Shown: positions 23,311 through 31,247 of the stretch, one piece after another
Layout: the number at the start of each line of letters is the position of its first letter
How positions within the stretch are numbered: the first letter of the stretch is position 1
DNA from: Candidatus Latescibacterota bacterium
GTDB taxonomy: Bacteria; Latescibacterota; UBA2968; GCA-2709665
NCBI GenBank assembly: GCA_012271065.1
Contig: JAAXHE010000186.1
Location: 1-44,204 of the forward strand
DNA: 44,204 nt
Direction of reading: 5' to 3'
The notes under the pieces: generated by a model
Told to the model about the DNA's origin: nothing
The model's input: only the letters and a program-made list of their open reading frames with translations
Database searches by the model: none
Position numbers and translations under genes: made by a program

Positions 23311-25498
23311 ACTCAACTCCGTACTCCACGATTTCCTCGTGCGTGGCGAACAGGGGGAGACTCTCGGTAGCCTCGCCGTACTGAAGGCAGGTTTCTACAT
23401 TCGTCCATCCACCAAAGTCCTGGATCCAATTAGCAACTCGGAGGATACGTTTATTCGTTGGTATGTCGTTCTGCCAATCTAAACGCAATGACCAGATAGC
23501 AAGTCGGATAAGATGTCCATACGCGATACATCTGGTGTCACCACGCGTTGGTTTTACGCTTCCATTACGCAGTTGCACCAGGTCTTCATTAACGATTCGA
23601 GCTACATCATCCGGAGTATCAGCGAGCCATCTTCGCTGCATGGATCCAGTCTTACGGCAAACAAAAATAGTATCTACGATTGAGGAACCGGTCCCACCTA
23701 TGTGAATCGATGCGCCCATTTCCGCGGGACAGGGCAGAGATGCCGAACAAGTTAATCCGGAATCGAGTATGGCCACGGCCACAGGGTAATAAGCTTCAAT
23801 ATCGTTGTGGTGGTACGTAAATGCCAGGGGGGAACTTGACTTCAGAGCCATCGACATGCATTGAAAAACCGAAGAAAGTCCCTCCGTAAAATGATCAATT
23901 CCGCGTCCCATGTCGACGTTACAGGTCAACTCATCAGGTGTGCGGGTCGAAGAGGCATTGAACGCTTCCAGATCTTTGCCGATGAGCTTTCTCAGCCAAA
24001 CATAACAGAAATCCATGAGCTCTGCGTATTGGACATTGCCAAAGTAGGGTGGGTCTGTAAATACTGCATCAAGTGAACCTTCGGGGAGGCTGGTAGACGC
24101 CGCGTCTCGACAAGAGATATCGATGGAGCGGGTTGATTCGGATCCGCCGACGTCAAGATGGGCGCCGATCCTTTCTCCTTTGACAGGGACGACTTCCTTT
24201 ATTCGTCCTCGATGAGTTACTTCAAACGGATAATCGCAATACAATTTCGCTTTTTTAAACTTCTCGATGATGTTTGCCCATCCGCCGCTACCCACACACA
24301 CGTTCCGGCCTGACTCAATTATACCGATTAAATTCGACTCGCAATGGATCAATCCGACTGGAAAACCGTGAATAGAAAAAATATCCAGGGACTTCAGCGC
24401 CCTTGTGTCGTATCGACACAGCATGTTTTGATATCGAAGTAAATCGGACAGATTCGTAGCTAGAGCGTCGCGGATGCGGACGTCCTTAATTTCACTGATC
24501 ATTGCCGCCGACAGTTCCAGGCCGAGTAACTGTCGGCTGTTGAACAGTTCTCGATATTGAGTGTAACACCAGCGATGTAGCCGATTTGTCTCGTCGCCAC
24601 TGGGGATCTCATCGTCTGGAACATATTTAGGGTGAGTCCCTGACCAACGACTTTGAATCTCGTTAAGGCGCTCCTTATCCTGTTTATCCGGTCTCTTGAA
24701 GAATCTTCCGGCGTGGGACTCCTTGCATTGAGGACAATGATATTCCAGTGCAAAAAGACGGTGCCTCGGAGGTCCATCGTGCGGGTCAGGATACTTGTTC
24801 TCGGCCCCGCAAGCCGAACAAGTGCCACGGTTTCGTCTCGCAGGTCCATTCAATGTGAGTTTCGTGTCACAATAAGTGCAATGACCAGGAGTATTCCGAT
24901 CGTTGCATTCGATCAATTCTCCGCAGTTCGGACAAACCAAGACGTTTCTTGGATGCCTGGAATCTGCGGATAGCAGGTAGCCTGGAAAGAGATCTATGTC
25001 GTTTTGGCATTTATGACACGGCTTAACTTTCACCCATAGAAAGTACTTGGTTTGGGCAGTATTCGAGCCACACAGTGTGCATTGTGTTCGATATTGGTTT
25101 CCGATTTCCTTCTCTAATCTGTCTCGAAGGGTCTCTGCGGCTTCGGTATAAGCACGGAGATCGAGAGACTCGATCTCCTGTCTGACAATCCAGTACGACA
25201 TCGGGTTTATGTCGAATCCGGTGACATCACAGCCAACACGGTTGGCTTCCAGAATTGGAATACCACCACCCATAAACGGATCGGCAACATGGCGACCGGA
25301 GAGGTCATTTGCCTTATAATACGTCTCTCGAATTGGTCTGTCCAAGAACTCGGAAAGAAGCAGTCCACGGAACAGCGTACCCGGGCGTCGAGCAAACCAC
25401 TTGTGGACGGCGATAACTGGCCGGTAGTTCTGCTGAATCTGTTTTTCCCGTAGCGCCAGGTTCGCAATAAATGATATATCGTAGTGCTTTTCTATCAT
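23291..25498 (-). CDS. Zn-ribbon DNA methylase (COG1743/DUF1156-like)
   Basis: A 735-residue amino-methyltransferase, probably N6-adenine or N4-cytosine. Motifs in order: an N-terminal block HKWFARRPGTLFRGLLLSEF (residues 32-51), SAM-binding DPFMGGG (73-79), three zinc ribbons (C140/C143 with C161/C164, C189/C192 with C207/C210, C227/C230 with C255/C258), and catalytic TDPPYFGN (481-488). The HKWFARRP block is typical of COG1743-type methylases linked to phage defence islands. Its base composition is lower in GC than its neighbours (24241-24300 has 27 G/C in 60), suggesting transfer. The start at 25498 begins the conserved MIEKHYDI; ATG at 25513 is an alternative. It heads a coupled operon. 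Confidence 0.85.
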   Translation of the reverse strand: MIEKHYDISFIANLALREKQIQQNYRPVIAVHKWFARRPGTLFRGLLLSEFLDRPIRETYYKANDLSGRHVADPFMGGGIPILEANRVGCDVTGFDINPMSYWIVRQEIESLDLRAYTEAAETLRDRLEKEIGNQYRTQCTLCGSNTAQTKYFLWVKVKPCHKCQNDIDLFPGYLLSADSRHPRNVLVCPNCGELIECNDRNTPGHCTYCDTKLTLNGPARRNRGTCSACGAENKYPDPHDGPPRHRLFALEYHCPQCKESHAGRFFKRPDKQDKERLNEIQSRWSGTHPKYVPDDEIPSGDETNRLHRWCYTQYRELFNSRQLLGLELSAAMISEIKDVRIRDALATNLSDLLRYQNMLCRYDTRALKSLDIFSIHGFPVGLIHCESNLIGIIESGRNVCVGSGGWANIIEKFKKAKLYCDYPFEVTHRGRIKEVVPVKGERIGAHLDVGGSESTRSIDISCRDAASTSLPEGSLDAVFTDPPYFGNVQYAELMDFCYVWLRKLIGKDLEAFNASSTRTPDELTCNVDMGRGIDHFTEGLSSVFQCMSMALKSSSPLAFTYHHNDIEAYYPVAVAILDSGLTCSASLPCPAEMGASIHIGGTGSSIVDTIFVCRKTGSMQRRWLADTPDDVARIVNEDLVQLRNGSVKPTRGDTRCIAYGHLIRLAIWSLRLDWQNDIPTNKRILRVANWIQDFGGWTNVETCLQYGEATESLPLFATHEEIVEYGVEYAEVPF

Positions 25499-25565
25499 CG
25501 GACAGCTACCCATCCTTGTCTTGCGACCCGCCCACTGATTCTGTGGACACCTTTGAACACCGTAC

Positions 25566-25595
25566 ATTACACTTGACATGCAATTCAGCATGCAA
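25566..25595 (-). promoter_or_regulatory. Candidate promoter of the methylase operon
   Basis: On the minus strand TTGCAT (25590-25595) is followed after 18 bases by TGTAAT (25566-25571), about 70 bases upstream of the methylase start. It directly follows the frr terminator, so the methylase unit appears to be transcribed on its own. GCATG also occurs twice here, ten bases apart. Confidence 0.45.
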
Positions 25596-25597
25596 AC

Positions 25598-25632
25598 AAA
25601 AAACGCCACCCTCGGAAGACCTGAAAGCGGCG
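25598..25632 (-). terminator. Rho-independent terminator after frr
   Basis: On the minus strand CGCCGCTTTC pairs with GAGGGTGGCG (10 bp, with three wobble pairs) around a 9-base loop, followed by a run of six T. It lies 25 bases after the frr stop codon and ends the translation-factor operon before the methylase unit. Confidence 0.8.
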
Positions 25633-25657
25633 ATTGGCGGAGGACGATCGCGAGGTT

Positions 25658-26215
25658 TCAGACCTCCATAATCTCCTCTTCCTTCCGCACCAGCAGCTCG
25701 TCGATTTCCGCCACGAAGTCGTCGGTCAGCTTCTGCACCTGATCCTGCCCCTTCCTGGATTCGTCTTCAGGTATCTCGCCCTCTTTCTGGCCGTCTTTCA
25801 ACATCTCGTTGGCGTCCCGACGTGCGTTCCTTACAGAGACCTTGCCGTCTTCCGCCATCTGCCGAACCACACGCGCGAGTTCCGCGCGGCGCTCCTCCGT
25901 CAGATGGGGTATCGGCAGGCGGATGACGGTCCCGTCGCTGGACGGCGTAAGACCCAGATTCGACGTCTGGATGGCCTTTTCGATTGCCGGAATCGCGCTC
26001 TTGTCCCACGGCTGAAGTACAATCAGTCTCGGCTCCGGTACGCCAATGGTCGCGACCTGGTTCAACGGCACCTGCGTACCGTAGTATTCAGCACGGATAT
26101 TGTCCAGCAAAGCCGTGTTTGCACGCCCCGTACGAACCGTTCCCATTTCGTGCTGGAACGCTTCAACGGCTCTTGTCATCGACTGCCTGGTCTCTGAAAT
26201 AATCTCGTCGACCAT
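25658..26215 (-). CDS. frr: Ribosome recycling factor
   Basis: A 185-residue RRF that splits post-termination ribosomes with EF-G. FQHEMGTVRTGRANTALLDNI (residues 20-40), YYGTQVPLNQVATI and LVPIPHLTEERR-type sequence (IRLPIPHLTEERRAEL) are diagnostic, and the protein has the family length. The ATG at 26215 has AAGGGACG before it. It lies 105 bases after tsf; pyrH, which usually sits between them, is absent. A terminator follows at 25598. Confidence 0.97.
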   Translation of the reverse strand: MVDEIISETRQSMTRAVEAFQHEMGTVRTGRANTALLDNIRAEYYGTQVPLNQVATIGVPEPRLIVLQPWDKSAIPAIEKAIQTSNLGLTPSSDGTVIRLPIPHLTEERRAELARVVRQMAEDGKVSVRNARRDANEMLKDGQKEGEIPEDESRKGQDQVQKLTDDFVAEIDELLVRKEEEIMEV

Positions 26216-26320
26216 CTGCTTCGTCCCTTAGCGAATAAACGGAAATCGTCCGATAGGGAGATTCCGAACCTGAGCCCCGTGGCTGGCCGGTCTGGTTTAT
26301 CGCGCCGGCATTGGACGCAC

Positions 26321-26920
26321 TCAGCTCTCCTCACCAAGGACAAACCGCTCGAACCTTCTGACGGTCACATTCTCACCGCACTGTGCGATCAGATCCATCA
26401 ACAGGTCTCTGACGGTCTTGTCCGGATCCTTAACAAAGGGCTGTTCCATCAGGCATACATCCTGATAATACTTCTCAAGACGTCCATCCACGATCCGGTC
26501 GAGAACCCGCTCGGGTTTGCCCTCATCCAGCGCCTGCTGCCTGAAGATCCTGCGTTCCCGCTCGATACCCGCTTCATCCAGCTGATCCCGGCTCACGGCG
26601 ATCGGCGCGCTGGCGGCGATGTGCATTGCGAGGTCCCTGGCAAACGTCTGGAACTGATCCGTACGGGCGACGAAATCAGTCTCGCTGTTGACTTCCAGCA
26701 TCACACCGAGCTTGCTGCCGGTGTGAATGTAAGATGTAATCAACCCCTCTTTCGCCGTCCTGTGCGCACGGTCTTCCGCCTTGGCGACCCCGCTCGTCCG
26801 CAGAAGCTCAATAGCTTTCTCCATGTCCCCGTCACTCTCGACGAGAGCCTTCTTGCAATCCATCATCCCCACGTTGGTCTTTGACCGTAGTTCCTGAACC
26901 ATCTTCGCAGAAATTGCCAT
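26321..26920 (-). CDS. tsf: Translation elongation factor Ts
   Basis: A 199-residue EF-Ts, the nucleotide exchange factor of EF-Tu. The N-terminal VQELRSKTNVGMMDCKKAL module and the TDFVAR motif in NSETDFVARTDQF are clear. The protein is the short form found in Thermus and other lineages, with one core subdomain, compared with about 280 residues in E. coli. GGGGAG precedes the ATG at 26920. It lies 46 bases after rpsB, in the usual order rpsB-tsf. Confidence 0.96.
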   Translation of the reverse strand: MAISAKMVQELRSKTNVGMMDCKKALVESDGDMEKAIELLRTSGVAKAEDRAHRTAKEGLITSYIHTGSKLGVMLEVNSETDFVARTDQFQTFARDLAMHIAASAPIAVSRDQLDEAGIERERRIFRQQALDEGKPERVLDRIVDGRLEKYYQDVCLMEQPFVKDPDKTVRDLLMDLIAQCGENVTVRRFERFVLGEES

Positions 26921-26966
26921 CTGTTCTCCCCGCGGACGTAGCGCCTCTCAGTTCCAAACCTGATCG

Positions 26967-27731
26967 TCATTCATTGACTTCGGTTATCTCGGTAATTTCC
27001 GGGCCAAGCATCTGGGGTTCCTCTTCCGTCCGGTCGGGACCCTCTCGTCGAATCTTCTGCCCCTGCAGCACCGCGTCGGCGACCAGGCGGGTGATGAGTC
27101 CGATGGACCTGATCGCGTCGTCGTTACCGGGAATCGGGAAGTCGACGTCGTCCGGATTGCAGTTGGTGTCGACAATGGCCACAACCGGAATATTGAGACG
27201 CCTCGCTTCGTGAACGGCGATCTTTTCCTTCTTGATGTCGACCACGAATACCAATCCGGGCAGGCGGCCCATATCCCGGATACCGCTCAGAGACCTCTCC
27301 AGTTTCTCACGCTCGCGCTCCAGTCTCAATACCTCTTTTTTCGTCAACTTCTCGTAGGTCCCGTCCGCGCCCATCTTGTCGAGGGTTTCGAGGCGCCGAA
27401 TGCTCTGGCGAATCGTCTGGTAATTCGTGAGCATGCCCCCAAGCCAACGTTCGGTTACGTGGAACATCTCGCAGCGCTTCGCTTCTTGAAGAATGACGTC
27501 TTTCGCCTGCTTCTTGGTTCCCACAAAGAGTACCGATTCGCCCCGTTCCACGGCCTCGCTGATTACGCGGTAGGCTTCCTCAATCTGCCGTAGCGTCTTC
27601 TGAAGATCGATGATGTAGATGCCGTTGCGTTCGATAAAGATGAACTTTCTCATCTTCGGGTTCCAACGGCGGGTCTGGTGCCCGAAGTGGACTCCGGCCT
27701 CCAGCAAGGCCTTCATTTCAACAACAGCCAT
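26967..27731 (-). CDS. rpsB: 30S ribosomal protein S2
   Basis: A 254-residue S2. [19 protein letters not shown] at the start, [26 protein letters not shown], and [23 protein letters not shown] are all standard. The C-terminus has a short acidic tail (ITEITEVNE). AGGAGG lies six bases before the ATG at 27731. A 34-base element shared with another gene leader lies at 27745-27778, directly upstream of the Shine-Dalgarno. The 233-base gap to rpsI suggests an internal promoter or regulatory leader. Confidence 0.98.
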   Translation of the reverse strand: MAVVEMKALLEAGVHFGHQTRRWNPKMRKFIFIERNGIYIIDLQKTLRQIEEAYRVISEAVERGESVLFVGTKKQAKDVILQEAKRCEMFHVTERWLGGMLTNYQTIRQSIRRLETLDKMGADGTYEKLTKKEVLRLEREREKLERSLSGIRDMGRLPGLVFVVDIKKEKIAVHEARRLNIPVVAIVDTNCNPDDVDFPIPGNDDAIRSIGLITRLVADAVLQGQKIRREGPDRTEEEPQMLGPEITEITEVNE

Positions 27732-27744
27732 ACAATCCTCCTGA

Positions 27745-27778
27745 GAAGCTGTTTTAAAATTCCCAGCGGTCTTCGCGC
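27745..27778 (-). repeat. 34-base conserved leader element, copy at rpsB
   Basis: On the minus strand this reads GCGCGAAGACCGC, then a G/A-rich run, ATTTTAA and GCTTC, ending four bases before the rpsB Shine-Dalgarno. The copy at 32828-32861, in front of the binding-lipoprotein gene, matches at 30 of 34 positions in the same orientation and at a similar distance to the start codon. Confidence 0.7.
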
Positions 27779-27964
27779 GGCTGTAAAGGCGCCGGTCGGC
27801 AACTCACCAGTAATTTCAATACAGCTTCATATACCTCTGGTTGATCCTCTGTGACCGTCATTCCACAGACCAGTCGGAAACCGACACCCGGCCTGAGGTC
27901 GGGACACATGTGAAATAGGCGCGTCGCCACGTGCGCAACACGCCGAAAGCAAAACAATAACCGG

Positions 27965-28357
27965 CTAACGTTTGGAAAACTGGAACCGTTTGCGCGCCCC
28001 GGGGCGACCCGGCTTCTTTCGCTCAACCTCTCGCGCATCGCGGGTTAAAAGCCCGGCCTCACGCAGCGGCGTCTTGAGGTCTTCGTTCAGGGCGAGCAGG
28101 CCACGGGCGATACCCAGTCGAACGGCCCCGGCCTGGCCGCTGAGACCACCGCCCTTGGCGCTGGCGACGATGTTGTATTGTCCGATCGTCTCCGTAACCG
28201 TCAGCGGCTGCTCCACGATCATCACAAGCGTCTCGCGCTTCAGATAATCCAGGATCGGCCTGCCGTTGATGGTTATTTCTCCGGATCCGGGAAAAAGCTT
28301 TACGTTTGCCGTTGCCGACTTGCGCCGGCCTCTGGCAGAAGCAAGGATCTCTGCCAA
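27965..28357 (-). CDS. rpsI: 30S ribosomal protein S9
   Basis: A 130-residue S9. ARGRRKSATANVKLFPGSGEITINGRP is the family start, GGGLSGQAGAVRLGIARGLL is the central block, and the protein ends KKPGRPGARKRFQFSKR, the basic tail that reaches the P-site tRNA. It begins with TTG at 28357, six bases after GAGAGGAGG; no ATG fits as well. It lies 44 bases after rplM. Confidence 0.97.
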   Translation of the reverse strand: MAEILASARGRRKSATANVKLFPGSGEITINGRPILDYLKRETLVMIVEQPLTVTETIGQYNIVASAKGGGLSGQAGAVRLGIARGLLALNEDLKTPLREAGLLTRDAREVERKKPGRPGARKRFQFSKR

Positions 28358-28401
28358 GACCCTACCTCCTCTCGTTCAACGACGCTTAGATACGGCGGAA
28401 T

Positions 28402-28836
28402 TCAGGCAAGGTCGATCGCTTCAGGCACCTGACTCCCATGCGGATGATCGGATCCAGCGTAAATCCGGACCTTCTTCATCATTCTGCGCCCCAGTTTCGT
28501 GCGTGGCAACATTCCCCGTATCGCGTGTTCCAGCACAAATTCAGGCTGTGTTTCGAGCGCCCGCTTCAGGGTTTTGGTTTTCAGGCCGCCAGGATATCCG
28601 CTGAAGCGTGTATAAACCTTCTGATCGGGTTTGTTGGCGCCTTTGACCATAAGCTTGTCGGAGTTGACCACGATGACATGATCGCCGGTATCCACGTGGG
28701 GCGTATAATACGGTTTGTGTTTGCCCATCAGGATCCGGGCAACCTCGCTCGCAAAACGACCCAGCACCTTACCCTCGGCATCAGCGAGAAACCACTTGCG
28801 TTCGACGTCAGATTTCTTAGCGCTTGGCGTATTCAT
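28402..28836 (-). CDS. rplM: 50S ribosomal protein L13
   Basis: A 144-residue L13. RKWFLADAEGKVLGRFASEVARILMGKHK, YTPHVDTGDHVIVVNSDK, HAIRGMLPRTKLGRRMMKKVRIYAGSDHPH are the family blocks. ATG at 28836 begins MNTPSAKKSDVERKW, matching the usual L13 start; an ATG at 28857 adds seven residues. Neither has a clear Shine-Dalgarno, and a GTG at 28878 lies too close to GGAGAGGGG, so the start is less sure than the identity. It opens the rplM-rpsI-rpsB-tsf-frr order. Confidence 0.95.
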   Translation of the reverse strand: MNTPSAKKSDVERKWFLADAEGKVLGRFASEVARILMGKHKPYYTPHVDTGDHVIVVNSDKLMVKGANKPDQKVYTRFSGYPGGLKTKTLKRALETQPEFVLEHAIRGMLPRTKLGRRMMKKVRIYAGSDHPHGSQVPEAIDLA

Positions 28837-28919
28837 AAATCCGAACGGCGTCCACATTGACGCCGAATTCGAACTCACCCCCTCTCCATGACAATTCCAC
28901 ATAATGTCAAGCCTCAGAA

Positions 28920-28946
28920 GTTATAAAGCTCGCGTGATTTTGTCAA
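28920..28946 (-). promoter_or_regulatory. Candidate promoter of the rplM operon
   Basis: On the minus strand TTGACA (28941-28946) is followed after 15 bases by TATAAC (28920-28925), about 85 bases upstream of rplM and just after the terminator at 28966. The spacer is short, so strength is uncertain. A second TTGACA occurs at 28905-28910, inside an imperfect repeat (TGACA ... TGTCA), without a matching -10. Confidence 0.4.
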
Positions 28947-28965
28947 GCACAAACCCTTATCGGAC

Positions 28966-29022
28966 AAAAAAATGCGCCGCGATTCGGGAGCCGGACCTCC
29001 GGCCACATCTCCTCGCGGCGCA
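28966..29022 (-). terminator. Strong rho-independent terminator upstream of rplM
   Basis: TGCGCCGCGA (28973-28982) and TCGCGGCGCA (29013-29022) pair perfectly (10 bp), and inside them GCCGG-ACCT-CCGGC forms a second hairpin. On the minus strand the stem is followed by seven T (28966-28972). It ends the small structured transcript that starts near 29223. Confidence 0.8.
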
Positions 29023-29166
29023 ACTCTTGAGACGGCTTCCATCTCACGGCGCCCCGCGCGAATCGCCGGGGCCCGTCGGGACGACGGATCGCCTGTCTGT
29101 CGATGGCTGCTTAGATTCGCCAGGCGCGTTACCAGACGAGATGTTCTCCCGCACCCGGCAGCGCAC

Positions 29167-29202
29167 CTAACTACAGCCACCTCCACTGGTCGTTTCGCTC
29201 AT
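29167..29202 (-). CDS. 11-residue micropeptide frame (MSETTSGGGCS)
   Basis: The ATG at 29202 has AAGGAGG seven bases upstream (29210-29216), as good a Shine-Dalgarno as any in the window, within a transcript whose promoter is also strong. The frame encodes MSETTSGGGCS and stops with TAG. It is too short to assign to a family. It may be a leader peptide that senses glycine or cysteine supply, a small ribosome-bound regulator, or part of an RNA whose ribosome binding is the function. The hairpins begin right after the stop codon. Confidence 0.4.
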   Translation of the reverse strand: MSETTSGGGCS

Positions 29203-29229
29203 TTGACCACCTCCTTTCCGTGTAAGCCG

Positions 29230-29258
29230 AATATACGCTACGGGAATGCGGAAGTCAA
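29230..29258 (-). promoter_or_regulatory. Sigma-70 type promoter of the small structured transcript
   Basis: On the minus strand TTGACT (29253-29258) is separated by exactly 17 bases from TATATT (29230-29235). This is one of the closest matches to a consensus promoter in the window. It begins 19 bases downstream of the DppC-like permease stop codon. Confidence 0.6.
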
Positions 29259-29276
29259 AGGCTTTCTCCGGCCACG

Positions 29277-30179
29277 TCAGGTCCTGGGATCCAGGGCGTC
29301 GCGCAATCCATCTCCAAGCAGATTGAATGCCAATACAGTCAGGAAGATCGCCACGCCCGGAAACGTCAATACCCACGGCGCCCGCAGAACCAGTTCCCGC
29401 CCGCCGGTGAGCATGGCGCCCCACTCCGGCAAGGGCGGCTGCGCGCCCAGTCCCAGGAAGCTCAGGCCCGCTGCATCGAGAATGGCGGTCGCCAGACCGA
29501 GCGTGGACTGCACGATCAGGGGCGTCAGACAGTTCGGGAGAACCGAAAAGAACAGGATATGGAAATCTCCCGCGCCAAGCGCATGCATTGCCTGAACGTA
29601 GTCCTGTCCACGAACCGACAGCGCCGATGCCCGCACCAGTCGGGCGTACTGGGGCACCGCGACGACTCCCACCGCCAGCATCGCATTCTCCAGTCCCGGT
29701 CCCAGGATCGCAACAATGGCGATGGCCAGGAGGATGCTGGGAAATGCGAGCATCAGGTCCATCGCCCGCATCAACACCTGATCCAGCGCGCCGCCCCAGT
29801 ACCCCGAGACGAGTCCGATCGGAACGCCCAGGACCAGCGCGATCAGCACGGCGGTAACCCCCACCCGCAGCGAAATCCGCGCGCCGTGAATGACGCGACT
29901 CAGGACATCTCTTCCGAAGTCGTCCGTACCGAAGGGATTCGCCAGCGACGGCGGCTGGAGGCGTTCGTACAGATTCTGAGCAAAGGGATCCTGCGGCGCT
30001 GCAAGTGGCGCCGCGATGGCGAGCAGCAGGAATCCCAGCAGCAGGACGCCGCCCACAGCCGCCAGCCGGTTCTTCAGGAGCCGTTTCCAGAACAGACCGC
30101 CCCAGCCGGTGCCCGCCAGGACCTGTGATCCGGCGGCTCCAACACCTGTTCCTCCGTCCGGATGGAATGACCGGTTCAT
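29277..30179 (-). CDS. Peptide/nickel-type ABC permease (DppC-like)
   Basis: A 300-residue inner-membrane permease. NPFGTDDFGRDVLSRVIHGARISLRVG is the DppC/OppC opening block, followed by the EAA-like loop QYARLVRASALSVRGQDYVQAMHALGAG that contacts the ATPase, and the C-terminal GLSFLGLGAQPPLPEWGAML block. Six hydrophobic segments are visible. Its ATG overlaps the stop of the DppB-like gene by ATGA, so the two are translationally coupled. It probably imports oligopeptides, opines or oligosaccharides. No ATPase gene follows. Confidence 0.93.
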   Translation of the reverse strand: MNRSFHPDGGTGVGAAGSQVLAGTGWGGLFWKRLLKNRLAAVGGVLLLGFLLLAIAAPLAAPQDPFAQNLYERLQPPSLANPFGTDDFGRDVLSRVIHGARISLRVGVTAVLIALVLGVPIGLVSGYWGGALDQVLMRAMDLMLAFPSILLAIAIVAILGPGLENAMLAVGVVAVPQYARLVRASALSVRGQDYVQAMHALGAGDFHILFFSVLPNCLTPLIVQSTLGLATAILDAAGLSFLGLGAQPPLPEWGAMLTGGRELVLRAPWVLTFPGVAIFLTVLAFNLLGDGLRDALDPRT

Positions 30180-31189
30180 GCATTTTCCCGGTGTCTGATG
30201 CGCGGGTCCAGCCACGCGTACATCACGTCCGCTACGAGATTGATCAGCGCAAACATCAGCGCAACCAGCAGCACCCCGCCCTGAACGGCCCTGAAGTCCC
30301 TCGAATAGACCGCCAGCAGCAGCCACCGCCCCACCCCCGGCCAGGCGAAGATCGTCTCCGTTATGACGGCGCCTCCGAGCAGAAATCCGAACTGCAGGCT
30401 GATTACGGTCAACACGGGAATAAACGCGTTCTTCAGGGCGTGCCGGAAGATGACGATCCGTTCCGAAAGTCCCTTCGCCCACGCCGTTCGTACGTAATCT
30501 TCCTTGAGTACATCGAGGAGGCTGGAGCGCGTCATCCGCGCGATCACCGCCATCGGCACCGTGCCCAGCGTAAGACCGGGCAGCACGAGATGCCAGACGG
30601 CGTCGACAAAGGCCCTCAAGTCCCCGGCCAGCAGGCTGTCAACCAGATAGAGTCCGGTCACCCTGGGAATGAAGAGATGGGTGCTGAGCCGCCCCGACAC
30701 GGGGAATAGCCCAAGAAAGACCGACATCACGAGAATGACCATCAGGCCCAGCCAGAAGATCGGCATCGACAGTCCCGCGAGGGAAACCGTCATGCCAAGA
30801 TAATCCATGACCGTTCCCTTGCGGGATGCCGATACCACGCCCGCAATGATCCCGACCCCGCAGGCCAGCAACATGCTGATCAACGTGAGTTCAAGCGTCG
30901 CGGGAAACCTGGCCAGCAACTCGGACGACACCTTCGCGTGGGACTTGAAGGAACGGCCCAGCTCGCCCTGCGCCAGTCCCCACAGGTACAGGCCGAGCTG
31001 AACGTGCAACTCCTGATCCAGCCCCAGTTGCCTGCGCAACTCAGCCACCTGCTCCGCGCTGGCCCGTTCACCCAGCATCACCTGCGCCGGATCGCCCGGC
31101 ACGAAATGAATCATCAGGAAAACCAGGACGACGATTCCCAGCAGCATGGGGACGAGGAGAAACAGACGCTTCAGAATGTAGACGCCCAT
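30176..31189 (-). CDS. Peptide/nickel-type ABC permease (DppB-like)
   Basis: A 337-residue permease. ILKRLFLLVPMLLGIVVLVFLMIHFVPGDPAQ is the DppB start, ARMTRSSLLDVLKEDYVRTAWAKGLSE is the EAA-like coupling loop, and AVYSRDFRAVQGGVLLVALMFALINLVADVMYAWLDPRIR is the conserved end. The ATG at 31189 directly follows a possible GTG at 31192; GAGG lies upstream. It follows the binding-lipoprotein gene by 58 bases and overlaps the next permease by 4. Substrate class is inferred from the family only. Confidence 0.93.
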   Translation of the reverse strand: MGVYILKRLFLLVPMLLGIVVLVFLMIHFVPGDPAQVMLGERASAEQVAELRRQLGLDQELHVQLGLYLWGLAQGELGRSFKSHAKVSSELLARFPATLELTLISMLLACGVGIIAGVVSASRKGTVMDYLGMTVSLAGLSMPIFWLGLMVILVMSVFLGLFPVSGRLSTHLFIPRVTGLYLVDSLLAGDLRAFVDAVWHLVLPGLTLGTVPMAVIARMTRSSLLDVLKEDYVRTAWAKGLSERIVIFRHALKNAFIPVLTVISLQFGFLLGGAVITETIFAWPGVGRWLLLAVYSRDFRAVQGGVLLVALMFALINLVADVMYAWLDPRIRHRENA

Positions 31190-31247
31190 CACGCGGTTTG
31201 CCTCGCAGGTCCCGTATCGGAGTCGCCATGCGGACGTTCCGGCGCGT

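Larger units (their letters stand above)
28966..29223 (-). ncRNA. Candidate structured small RNA with promoter and terminator
   Basis: A self-contained transcription unit of roughly 255 bases between the ABC permease and rplM. A promoter (29230-29258) points to a start near 29223 and a terminator closes it. Between them lie several stable stems: 29029-29045 (7 bp, loop CTT), 29051-29072 (GCCCCG with CGGGGC), 29073-29087 (CCGTCG-GGA-CGACGG, loop of 3), and an outer pairing of 29123-29128 with 29162-29167. The 5' end contains an 11-codon frame with a perfect Shine-Dalgarno. I compared it by eye with SRP RNA, 6S, tmRNA and RNase P and found no convincing match. Whether it acts as RNA, peptide messenger or attenuator is not known. 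Confidence 0.45.

Noticed and set aside
27754..27861. 35-codon frame between rpsI and rpsB
   Set aside because: No Shine-Dalgarno, and its end is simply the translated 34-base leader element.
28966..29223. SRP, 6S, tmRNA or RNase P RNA
   Set aside because: AAGCAGCC in the transcript recalls SRP domain IV, but the GGAA tetraloop and its stem are absent; the conserved cores of the others are not seen.
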